From JAWVFM01 sp963739355 (GTDB lineage Bacteria > Actinomycetota > Thermoleophilia > Solirubrobacterales > 70-9), in assembly GCA_963739355.1 (NCBI GenBank), contig CAVUAD010000006.1:1-64000 (forward strand): a DNA stretch of 64,000 nt, written 5' to 3'. Made by a program: the position numbers and the translations under genes. Below the pieces are notes generated by a model that was given only the letters and a program-made list of their open reading frames with translations, was not told the origin of the DNA and searched no databases. This document shows, piece after piece, positions 51,940 through 59,472 of the stretch (position 1 is its first letter; the number at the start of each line of letters is the position of its first letter).

Positions 51940-52609
51940 CTCTCTCCCGCGCGCGTGCCGCGGCGCTCCTCAGCACACGAAACGTCTCGGTCCACACGAG
52001 CCTGCGGTCGTGGACGCTGTTCTGGTCGTGGATCCGGTATCTCACGAGAGCCTCCTCCACGAATCCCATGCTCGCGCCGGAGCCCAGGGCTCGCGCGATC
52101 CAATCCGCATCCTGGCTAATCACGTACTGGGGATCGAAGAGGCCGACCCGACGGAGAAGACTGCGGCGGACCAACAGCGCGGAGGGCTGCATGCCGCGCC
52201 GAGTCTCCAGGTCGACCGGCCGAAGCCACGAAGGCGGATCGATTCCCGGCTCGACGAACACCTCGATGAGACACGACGCGATGTCGACGTCAGGATTCTC
52301 GCCAAGCAGCTCGACCTGCCTCTCCACCCGAGTCGGCAGCCACACGTCGTCCGCGTCGCAGAACGCGATCAACTGCCCGGCGGATGCCTCCACTCCCCGG
52401 TTGCGCGCCACCGAGCGCCCGCCGTTTGAGCCGCTCAACAGGTTGACCGGAAAGCGGCGGGCGATGTCCGCGGTCGCATCCGTGGACCCGTCGTCGACGA
52501 CGATCACCTCGAGCGGCTCATGGGTCTGCGCGAAGACGCTCTCCAGCGTCTCCGCCAGGAAGCGCCCGGCGTTGTACGCAGGGATCACGACGCTGACGAG
52601 CTCGCCCAT
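51914..52609 (-). CDS. family 2 glycosyltransferase
   Basis: This protein of about 231 residues is a paralogue of the preceding one. It has VSVVIPAYNAGRFLAETLESVF, VIVVDDGSTDATADIARRF and FCDADDVWLPTRVERQ. It is probably a cytoplasmic sugar transferase. I take the ATG at 52609, which overlaps the stop of the HPr-kinase-like gene (TGATG). The presence of two GT2 genes suggests that the product carries at least two sugars. Confidence 0.9.
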   Translation of the reverse strand: MGELVSVVIPAYNAGRFLAETLESVFAQTHEPLEVIVVDDGSTDATADIARRFPVNLLSGSNGGRSVARNRGVEASAGQLIAFCDADDVWLPTRVERQVELLGENPDVDIASCLIEVFVEPGIDPPSWLRPVDLETRRGMQPSALLVRRSLLRRVGLFDPQYVISQDADWIARALGSGASMGFVEEALVRYRIHDQNSVHDRRLVWTETFRVLRSAAARARERGDSQLDNV

Positions 52610-53673
52610 CACCTGCCGCCCAGGGTTTCGAGGAGGCCGGCGACGTGCCTTGCCGCGTGTGCAGGGCCGCCCGCGAGGCCGAGCTCGTAGACCGGGAGCC
52701 TCTGCACCAATCCCGACATGTGACCGATGGCGGCCTGCGCGTCACGGGGTATCTGCAGGACGGACGGTGCCGCAAGCGTGCGGAGGGCGGTCGCGGGGCG
52801 CGCGGGGCGCAGCCCTTCGGGGGCCGAGCGAGCGGGAAGGACAACCGCGCCGAGGCGGGCACCGTGGAGAAGGCGCGCCTCCGGCGCTTGGTCGAGCAGC
52901 AGAGTCTCCTTCGGGGGGTTGTCGCCGGGTACGCCCCGGGGCACGTCCTCGAGGCCGTCGAGGAGCTCGACGCTGCGTTCGTCCAGCTTGGCGGTGGAGT
53001 AGAGACTCCAGGCAACGGGCTCGTCGGCGCCGGCGAGCGCCACGTAGTCATCCCCCACGAAGCCGAGCCCGAGCCTGATGCAGGCGACGGAGGTGGTCGA
53101 CTTGCCGGCGCCGCTCAAGCCGCCGATCAGAACGCCGATGTCGTCGTTGGCGACGCACGCACCGTGAACGAAGTAGATCTCGTACGGCTCCAGTGCCCAC
53201 TGCAGGAGCGTTCGCAACGGGCTCGCGCGCTCGAAGCCTGGCAGCACCGCCGCGTCCGCAGCCCACACGACGGCCGACTCCCGTTCCGCGTCCCACACCA
53301 TGACCACAGGGAGACCAGGGAAGGCGAGAACCTGAATCGCAGGGTCGCCACCGGCGCCGAGCTCGCCGCCCCGGCTGACGACGTCCCCGGGCTGAAATCG
53401 CGACGCCGGCGGCGGAACGCCACTGGTCCGCGTGTCCCAGAGAGTGACTCTGACGTTGGCCTCTCCGGAGGGCTCGCGCTGAAGATGCGCAAGAGCCGGG
53501 TAAAGCGCCTTGAGCATCGCCCCGCCGGCGAAGCGCAGCTCGAAGCGGACGTCGCCGATGGCGATCGAGCGCACCTCGACGCCGACGGCCTCCTCAGCCT
53601 CGCGAGCGCCGTGTTCGAGCTCCTCCCAGGCGGCGCGGTGCGGCGAGATCAGGGCTGCCGGGCGTGCGGCCAC
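52609..53673 (-). CDS. HPr kinase-like serine kinase
   Basis: This 354-residue protein resembles the C-terminal ATPase half of HPr kinase. It has His170 in YFVHGACV, the P-loop GGLSGAGKS (residues 184-192), and GDDYVAL at 207-213. The N-terminal part is unlike HPr kinase. Such kinases are known to modify lasso peptides and occur in exopolysaccharide loci. The GTG start lies inside the 3' end of the PqqD-like gene. There is no ptsH gene nearby, so HPr is an unlikely substrate. Confidence 0.8.
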   Translation of the reverse strand: MAARPAALISPHRAAWEELEHGAREAEEAVGVEVRSIAIGDVRFELRFAGGAMLKALYPALAHLQREPSGEANVRVTLWDTRTSGVPPPASRFQPGDVVSRGGELGAGGDPAIQVLAFPGLPVVMVWDAERESAVVWAADAAVLPGFERASPLRTLLQWALEPYEIYFVHGACVANDDIGVLIGGLSGAGKSTTSVACIRLGLGFVGDDYVALAGADEPVAWSLYSTAKLDERSVELLDGLEDVPRGVPGDNPPKETLLLDQAPEARLLHGARLGAVVLPARSAPEGLRPARPATALRTLAAPSVLQIPRDAQAAIGHMSGLVQRLPVYELGLAGGPAHAARHVAGLLETLGGR

Positions 53674-54065
53674 CCTGTCTCATCGATCTCGTGAACCGGG
53701 TCGATCAGCAGGAGCTCCTGGAGGTCCGTGAACTTCCGGAGCGCCGGCCGCGCGAAGGGGCCGTTCGGAGGCCGGGACTCGATCTCGACGGGTCCAGAGT
53801 CGGCGCCGATGACGACCAGCTCCTCGGCGACGAGGTTGTCGACGAGCTCTGACAGCGCACCGTCCGGAGCGTCCGGATAGCGGCTTCGGAGCTCGGCGGC
53901 GACCTGCTCGAGGCTTGCCCCGGCGACGATCAGCTGCCAGATCTCCGGCCCGGATCCGGTCAGGCTGAAGTACGAGCCCGACTCCAGGTCGATGATGATC
54001 GTCTCGTCGTCGACCGTCTCGTGGACAACCCGCTTTGAATCAACTTTCAGCGCCTCAGCAGCCAC
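53649..54065 (-). CDS. PqqD-like protein with a C-terminal peptide-like tail
   Basis: This 138-residue protein has the PqqD-like fold in residues 8-90: VVHETVDDETIIIDLESGSY is the typical beta-hairpin, and SGPEIWQLI the following helix. PqqD-type domains recognise leader peptides of RiPP substrates. After residue 105 comes a tail, ALRKFTDLQELLLIDPVHEI and then DETGWPHARQP, which resembles a leader-plus-core peptide. It could be a fused precursor or a docking segment. The start is GTG. It is the upstream partner of the kinase-like gene. Confidence 0.75.
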   Translation of the reverse strand: MAAEALKVDSKRVVHETVDDETIIIDLESGSYFSLTGSGPEIWQLIVAGASLEQVAAELRSRYPDAPDGALSELVDNLVAEELVVIGADSGPVEIESRPPNGPFARPALRKFTDLQELLLIDPVHEIDETGWPHARQP

Positions 54066-54103
54066 TTTTCACCCCCGCCCGGTCCCATCATCCGGGGCCA
54101 ACT

Positions 54104-54478
54104 CTACAGATTCCCCTCCTGGTATCCGGGCCGCGCGACGTCGAGCTTGCGGCTCACGTGGGCGCGGAGCACCACCAGGAGCTCCGGGAGGCGCTCGTCC
54201 ATCTCACCGCCGCGAATCCGCGCAGCGAGGAGCTCCGCGGCCTCCTCCACGTTGGCGGCGTCGGCGCCCTCGGCATCGTTCAGCAGCTCACCGAAGAGCT
54301 CGAGGTCCGCTGTGCTCGGCGCGTTCCCCGCGCGCAACTCCCGCGCCACGACCGCACAAAGGTTCGCGGCCACCAGCACCTTGAAGCGCTGCTCACCCGG
54401 CACCTCGGCCCGCAGCTCGCCGAATAGATACTCGGCCACGGCGTCGAGGAGCTCCGGCGCGCTCGGCCGGTCCTGCAT
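54104..54478 (-). CDS. DUF6285-like protein
   Basis: This 124-residue mostly helical protein has the pattern DRPSAPELLDAVAEYLFGEL and QRFKVLVAANLCAVVARELRAG, resembling the small DUF6285 proteins found next to phosphotransferases of the APH fold. Its function is unknown. Its ATG (54478) overlaps the stop of the phosphotransferase gene by one base in a TGATG arrangement. Confidence 0.7.
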   Translation of the reverse strand: MQDRPSAPELLDAVAEYLFGELRAEVPGEQRFKVLVAANLCAVVARELRAGNAPSTADLELFGELLNDAEGADAANVEEAAELLAARIRGGEMDERLPELLVVLRAHVSRKLDVARPGYQEGNL

Positions 54479-55467
54479 CAGGCCTCCTCCGGGGCGAGGA
54501 GCTCGAGGAGGTCCCACTCCGGCTCGCATATCCGCCTTCCGAGCGAGGCAAGCTCGTGGCTCCGCCTGATCCCTGCCAGGTGATCCTGGGCCTGGCGAGC
54601 GCAGATCACCGCCCATTTGACGTTGCCCATCGCCTCCCACCAACGCAGTCTGTCGGGGTCGGGCCGCACTCCGTCCGCGGCCTCGTACGCGTCCAGGAAC
54701 GCACCACTCTCCCCCATGCCGGCCACCGGGAGGTCGTCGTTGCCGAAGCGCCATGAGCGAATGCACAGCCAGGCGATGTCCTCGCACGGGTCGCCGCGGT
54801 GGCAGAGCTCCCAGTCGATTATCGCCTCGAGGCCGTCCGCCGACCCGATGAAGTTGCCGAGCCTGAAGTCCCCGTGAACGAGCACCTGCTCGCCCGGTTC
54901 CGGAGCGTGCAGGCGCAGCCATCGAAGGCCGGCCTCCAGGACAGGCTGCGGGCGGCCCCAATCGTCGAGCGCCGCCTCCCAGAGCTCGCACGCCGCCAGC
55001 GCCGGGTTGGCATCAGGGTCGCCGGGCAGGCCCGCAACGGACGCCGCGTCCACTGAGTGGATCCCGGCGAGCGCGCGAGCCAGCTGGGCCGGGATGCGCT
55101 CTCGCGCCGCCGCGTAGTCGTCGCGGCGCAGCAGGCGGGGACCAACAGACGTGCCCTCCACCCGCTCCATCAAGATTCCGGCGGACTCGAAGGCGCCGCC
55201 CTCCGGCTCGAATCGCAGGATTCGCGGCAGGGGAACCTCCGCCGCCGCCGCCGCGGCCTCCATCGCCGCGACCTCCAGCGAGAGCGGGTTGAACGAGCGT
55301 GAGCCCGGCGGGTCGCGGCGCAGGACGAGCGTCCGGCCGCCAGCCTCGACCAGGAACGTCTGGCGCGACGCTCCGCCGGGCAGCGCCGTGAGGCCCGGTT
55401 CTCCGGCTGCCAGCCCGAGGTCGGCGAGAACCTCGGCCACACCGGCGCGCAGCGCCTCGTCGCTCAT
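54478..55467 (-). CDS. aminoglycoside phosphotransferase-fold protein
   Basis: This 329-residue protein has the APH/choline-kinase-like fold: TFLVEAGGRTLVLRRDPPG as the nucleotide loop, the catalytic segment VLVHGDFRLGNFIGSADG (HxDxxxxN) near residue 200, and AIIDWELCHRGDPCEDIAW with the metal-binding Asp. Relatives act with acyl-CoA dehydrogenases or on unknown alcohols. It overlaps the DUF6285-like gene downstream and the heparinase-like gene. Confidence 0.87.
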   Translation of the reverse strand: MSDEALRAGVAEVLADLGLAAGEPGLTALPGGASRQTFLVEAGGRTLVLRRDPPGSRSFNPLSLEVAAMEAAAAAAEVPLPRILRFEPEGGAFESAGILMERVEGTSVGPRLLRRDDYAAARERIPAQLARALAGIHSVDAASVAGLPGDPDANPALAACELWEAALDDWGRPQPVLEAGLRWLRLHAPEPGEQVLVHGDFRLGNFIGSADGLEAIIDWELCHRGDPCEDIAWLCIRSWRFGNDDLPVAGMGESGAFLDAYEAADGVRPDPDRLRWWEAMGNVKWAVICARQAQDHLAGIRRSHELASLGRRICEPEWDLLELLAPEEA

Positions 55468-57248
55468 CGCGGCGCCGCCCGCACGTGAAGGCGGCGCCCG
55501 TGCCGGCGGACCGTGATCTTCACCGGCTTTGACCCCGGCACCCGGACGACGTAGGAATTGTGGCCGGCGGCCCTGGCACGGACTGGGCGCTTGGTCAGGC
55601 CGATGGCCGAGATCAGCGTCTCGTTGCGGGCCTTGGTCGTCAGCCGCTCCGTGTAGCGCGGAGTGAGCGAGTGGTAGCCGCCGCGCACGTACCAGCCACG
55701 CAGCGGCTTGACATCGCCGCGGTAGAGCCTCACAGACCCCTTCGAGGTCCAGATCGCGCCGCGAAAGCCGGCCCGGGCGCGAAGCCGGACGAAGCCATGG
55801 GCCTTGGCGGCGTGGATCTTCGGCGCAATCTGCAGAAACCGGCTGTAGGTGTGGCGCCGGCGGGCGCGAAGCGTGTCGACGACCACGAGCGCCTTGCCCG
55901 GCCGGTAGAGCCAGAGGCGCCGCTGGCGGACTCCCTGGGTGCGGAGCAGCGGGTTGTGGCCCAGGACGGCGAACCAGCCGCCTCCCCTCCCCTGCGCGTC
56001 GAGCCCGGAGCCGTAGGGGTGGCGGTTGAGGTTGAAGCTCCTGCCGTCCACCACCAGCGTCGAGTGCGCGAACGAGCTCCTCGTGAACGCCGCTGTGGAA
56101 TTGGGGCCGGGCAGGCGCTTGGCGACCTGGGTGTGGTCACGGCGCCCCGAGTCGACGATCACGCGGCGGCCGGCGTCGAAGAGGTCGAAGCTCAGCTCGT
56201 CAGCGTGCTTGTGGGCTGCCCTGTGGTAGCCCGCCGTGGTTGCGAGGTAGGAGTGGTGCCGGCGCGCGACGGCGAACCCGTCGCGAAGGAAGGGGCTCAG
56301 GCCCATCAGTCGCCTCGCCCTGCTCCGGGCGTAGCGCGGCGAGCGCTTGTAGAACGGCGTGTCGGCGATGGGCACGATGTCGCCGTCGGGCATCGTGAAC
56401 CAGGCAACGTCCCTCTTCATCCGCCGCAGCAGGCGCTCGAGGCCGCGCGCGGGCCGGTTGAGGGGGCGCAGAAAGGCCTGTACGCGTTCGACGATCTTCT
56501 GCTCGTACCCCGGCGTCTGCTCGAGATCGACGCCGGTCCCGCGATCGACCAGCTTCGCGATTCCCGCCTCGAAACGGTGGACGGCCGTGCGCCGCCAGTG
56601 GCTCGCGCCGGGAAGAAAGCCGTAATACCGCGCCGCGACCAGCAGGCCCTCGTCGCGGAACAGCGCGTGGTTCGTCACCTGTCCCCCGCGAGACGCGTCG
56701 CGCAGGAGGAAGGCGGCGTGCACCTCGACCGCGTCCACGATCCGCCGCACCTCGCCGGTGCTGAGCAGGCCCCGGCACGCGGCGCGGCGTCCGACGAACG
56801 CGATCACGCCCAGGCGCTCCCCGGCGCGCTTGCCTTCCCATGCGGTCCGGAAGCCCTGCGGATCCGCCTTCGGGTTCTGACGGATCCAGTCGAGGACCAC
56901 CCGTGTCGCACGCTTCAGCGCCGGCCGCGAGCCGTTCAGGTCCGCGTATATGAGCGGCTCGATCCAGGTCAGCTCGTTCAGCTTCTTCTGCCAGGGATAC
57001 GAGTGGAACGGGTTCTGCCGCCAGTCGATCGGCGGATCGAGCCGGCGCCGCCTGCCGCCGATGATCGCAACCCCCCGCCTGGCCGCGGCGATTCTGTGGT
57101 GCGTGAAGGGACCAAGGGGCAGCGCGTAGTGGCGCGGGCACCTCGCCGCGAGGAGCCGTGCCGGCCCGGTGTCCGCCGGCGCTTCGGTCGGCTGCGAAAA
57201 CGAGGCAAGCGCCGCGCCGAGCAGCACGATCGCCGAGGCTCTCCTCAT
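55464..57248 (-). CDS. secreted heparinase II/III-family protein (polysaccharide lyase-like)
   Basis: This 594-residue protein begins with a signal peptide (MRRASAIVLLGAALASFSQP). A toroid domain follows (residues 80-330), then the heparinase II/III beta domain with HKHADELSFDLFDAGRRVIVDSG near 340, where the His and Tyr/His residues are catalytic in the family. It likely cleaves or edits a uronic-acid polysaccharide outside the cell. I chose the ATG at 57248, which overlaps the GNAT stop; an ATG six codons upstream would precede the signal peptide. Position among glycosyltransferases suggests a surface-glycan pathway. Confidence 0.85.
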   Translation of the reverse strand: MRRASAIVLLGAALASFSQPTEAPADTGPARLLAARCPRHYALPLGPFTHHRIAAARRGVAIIGGRRRRLDPPIDWRQNPFHSYPWQKKLNELTWIEPLIYADLNGSRPALKRATRVVLDWIRQNPKADPQGFRTAWEGKRAGERLGVIAFVGRRAACRGLLSTGEVRRIVDAVEVHAAFLLRDASRGGQVTNHALFRDEGLLVAARYYGFLPGASHWRRTAVHRFEAGIAKLVDRGTGVDLEQTPGYEQKIVERVQAFLRPLNRPARGLERLLRRMKRDVAWFTMPDGDIVPIADTPFYKRSPRYARSRARRLMGLSPFLRDGFAVARRHHSYLATTAGYHRAAHKHADELSFDLFDAGRRVIVDSGRRDHTQVAKRLPGPNSTAAFTRSSFAHSTLVVDGRSFNLNRHPYGSGLDAQGRGGGWFAVLGHNPLLRTQGVRQRRLWLYRPGKALVVVDTLRARRRHTYSRFLQIAPKIHAAKAHGFVRLRARAGFRGAIWTSKGSVRLYRGDVKPLRGWYVRGGYHSLTPRYTERLTTKARNETLISAIGLTKRPVRARAAGHNSYVVRVPGSKPVKITVRRHGRRLHVRAAPR

Positions 57249-57859
57249 CACCTCGCGTCGCGCCACATCGGCCAGATCGACGGTCCGCCTCGCGGCAGGC
57301 GGATCTCCCCGGTCGTCTCGAAACCAAGGCCCTCGTACAGGGCGCGGCTGCGGGTCGTCGACGCCTCCAGATAGCCGGGAACGCCCTCGGAGTCCATGCG
57401 GTCGAGCATCGGCTGCATCAGCGCGGCGCCGATCCCGCGCCCCTGCTCAGCCGGATCGAGCCCGATCGCCGCGAGGTAGTAGCTCTTCGGCTTGCCGGGA
57501 TGGAGGCGCTCCATGCGCAGCCGGGTCCAGAGCGCGAGCCCCAGTCTGCGACCGAACACCCCGATCATTTCGGGCGTCTCCCTGACCGACGCCGCCACCG
57601 GTACGCGCCAGTGGCCCGGCTTCGCCCAGATGGCCCCACCGAGCAGCCGATCGGTCGTCCAGACGATCTCGTGCGGGAAGGCGACCAGGCGAAGCTCCGC
57701 CGAGAAGAACCGCTCGAGGCGCTCCTCCCGCCGGCCGTCGCCGAGCAGGAAGCCGAGCGCCGGGTCGTCCGCGAAGGCGCGGGCCATCGCCGCCGCGATG
57801 CCGTCGGTGTCCTCCGGCTGCGCAAGCCGGATCTCGGGATGCCGCGGGTCGCGCTCCAT
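57248..57859 (-). CDS. GNAT-family N-acetyltransferase
   Basis: This 203-residue protein has EIRLAQPEDTDGIAAAMARAF at the N-terminus, and the acetyl-CoA-binding segment AIGLDPAEQGRGIGAALMQ (QGRGIG) near residue 137. ALYEGLGFETTGEI is the usual closing motif. I chose the ATG at 57859, because the open frame upstream belongs to a shadow of the DivIVA-like gene. The substrate is unknown. It is co-oriented with the heparinase-like gene and overlaps it. Confidence 0.85.
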   Translation of the reverse strand: MERDPRHPEIRLAQPEDTDGIAAAMARAFADDPALGFLLGDGRREERLERFFSAELRLVAFPHEIVWTTDRLLGGAIWAKPGHWRVPVAASVRETPEMIGVFGRRLGLALWTRLRMERLHPGKPKSYYLAAIGLDPAEQGRGIGAALMQPMLDRMDSEGVPGYLEASTTRSRALYEGLGFETTGEIRLPRGGPSIWPMWRDAR

Positions 57860-57876
57860 CCGCGCGGCCGCGTCGG

Positions 57877-58347
57877 TTAGCCGACTTCTGCGGGCTCTTC
57901 CTCTTCGCGGCCGGCGAGCCGGTCGCGTCCGCGCTGCACGGCGGCGAGGAACTTCTGAAGGTTGACCTCGAGGGTCGAGAGGATCTCGTCGGCGTAGTCC
58001 TCCGCGCCGAGGCGAATGCCCCGCTCGGTCTCGCGGGCGTCCTCGATGATCTCCTCGGCGGCGCGCTCTGCCTGCTTGTAGACCTCTTCGTCGGAAATCA
58101 GGCGCTGCTGCTGGTCGCGCGCCTCCTTGACGACGCGCTCGGCCTCGCGCTTCGCCTCCGCCAGCATCTCCTGGCGCTCCTTCACGATCCACCGCGCCTG
58201 CTTGATCTCCTCGGGGATCGTGGCACGCATCTGGTCGAGGAGGTCGTAGATCTCCTCACGGTCGACACGCACCTGGTCGGTGAGCGGCACCGGCCGAGCG
58301 TTGTGGATCAGATCGTCGAGTTTGTCTATGAGGACGAGGACGTCCAT
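57877..58347 (-). CDS. SepIVA/DivIVA-like coiled-coil protein
   Basis: This 156-residue protein is predicted to be almost entirely coiled coil: IKQARWIVKERQEMLAEAKREAERVVKEARDQQ in the middle and RAAEEIIEDARETERGIR after it. The N-terminal LVLIDKLDDLIHNARPVPLTDQVRVDREEIYDLLDQ resembles the membrane/wall-guidance domain of the mycobacterial septum protein SepIVA. It may organise cell-wall growth. The neighbour upstream is coaD. Confidence 0.8.
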   Translation of the reverse strand: MDVLVLIDKLDDLIHNARPVPLTDQVRVDREEIYDLLDQMRATIPEEIKQARWIVKERQEMLAEAKREAERVVKEARDQQQRLISDEEVYKQAERAAEEIIEDARETERGIRLGAEDYADEILSTLEVNLQKFLAAVQRGRDRLAGREEEEPAEVG

Positions 58348-58444
58348 GGGAAGGCGCCTAGCTTAGGGCAGGGGAGGAAGTTGCTGCGTACGAAGGCATT
58401 TTCGGCGCCTGGCTGCAAGACCCTTCCCACGCACCGGGAACGTC

Positions 58445-58942
58445 TCAGCGCCGCACGCGGGACTTCAGCGCCTCCGCGACCGGTGCCGGCACGAGATCGC
58501 TCACGTCACCGCCGAACGTGGCCATCTCCTTGACCCCGGTCGAGGACAGGAACGAATACGCCGGCGAGGCGATCACGTACATGGACTCGAGGTCCGGTGC
58601 GAGCTTGCGGTTCAGCTGGTTCATCTCGAACTCGTACTCGAAGTCCGAGATCGCCCGCAGACCCTTGACGATCACGCTCGCCCCGACCTCGCGCGCGAAA
58701 TCCACGAGCAGCGTCGCGAAGACCCGGATCTCGACGTTCTCCAGGCCGGCGGTCGCATCGAGAAGGAACTGCTCGCGCTCCTCGGCGCTGAACACCGGCT
58801 CGGACTTGCGGACCTGGGCGTTGACGACGCCGACCACGACGCGGTCGAAGACGTTCGCCGTGCGCGTGATGACGTCCAGGTGGCCGTTGGTGACCGGGTC
58901 GTAGCTGCCAGGGCAGATTGCGGTGCCCCCGTTGGTCATCAC
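58445..58942 (-). CDS. coaD: phosphopantetheine adenylyltransferase
   Basis: This 165-residue protein has the nucleotidyltransferase signature ICPGSYDPVTNGHLDVITRT (T/HxGH as TNGH), KGLRAISDFEYEFEMNQLNR, and SSTGVKEMATFGGDV. It makes dephospho-CoA in the coenzyme A pathway. It overlaps rsmD by four bases. The rsmD-coaD order is standard. The start is ATG at 58942. Confidence 0.95.
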   Translation of the reverse strand: MMTNGGTAICPGSYDPVTNGHLDVITRTANVFDRVVVGVVNAQVRKSEPVFSAEEREQFLLDATAGLENVEIRVFATLLVDFAREVGASVIVKGLRAISDFEYEFEMNQLNRKLAPDLESMYVIASPAYSFLSSTGVKEMATFGGDVSDLVPAPVAEALKSRVRR

Positions 58943-59472
58943 GGCCCGTCCTCTTGGTAGACGGCGACGTGAGCCTCGCCGTACGCACGCTCGCGCAGGA
59001 GCGGCAGCGACAGGCGAAGCGGACGGCGGGCGCCGCTTTCGAGGATCACGCGGCCGCCTCGTGCAAGGCGCCGCCGGACGAGCGGGTCGAGGTCGCGTTC
59101 AAGGCGGTCGGCGAGTCTATAGGGCGGATCGCAGAAGATCAGGTCGAAACGGGAACGGCTGCGGCGCATGTACCCCAGCGCGTCGGATCGAACCAGCCGC
59201 GCCCGCGAGTCGAGGCCGAGCTCGCGAACGTTCCGAAGCGCCAGCCTGGTGTCGCGATCGACGAGGACGGCGCGCTCGGCGCCCCGTGAAAGCGCCTCGA
59301 CGGCCAGCGCGCCCGTGCCGCAGAAGAGGTCGAGGACGATCGCTCCGGTCACGTCGCCAAGCACCGAGAAGATCGCCTCCCTGGCCCGCTCGGAGGTGGG
59401 TCGCACCTCTCGCGTCCGGCCCGGCGGCGAGGCGATCCGCCGCCCCCCGAGCTCGCCGCCGACGACCCTCAC
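58939..59472 (-). CDS. rsmD: 16S rRNA (guanine(966)-N(2))-methyltransferase RsmD
   Basis: This 177-residue protein has VRVVGGELGGRRIASP at the N-terminus, RPTSERAREAIFSVL, the SAM loop VLDLFCGTGALAVEAL, and the N-methyltransferase motif FCDPPYRLA. The start is GTG at 59472, overlapping the stop of recG (GTGA). It methylates 16S rRNA during 30S assembly. It is nearly the usual length. Confidence 0.93.
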   Translation of the reverse strand: MRVVGGELGGRRIASPPGRTREVRPTSERAREAIFSVLGDVTGAIVLDLFCGTGALAVEALSRGAERAVLVDRDTRLALRNVRELGLDSRARLVRSDALGYMRRSRSRFDLIFCDPPYRLADRLERDLDPLVRRRLARGGRVILESGARRPLRLSLPLLRERAYGEAHVAVYQEDGP

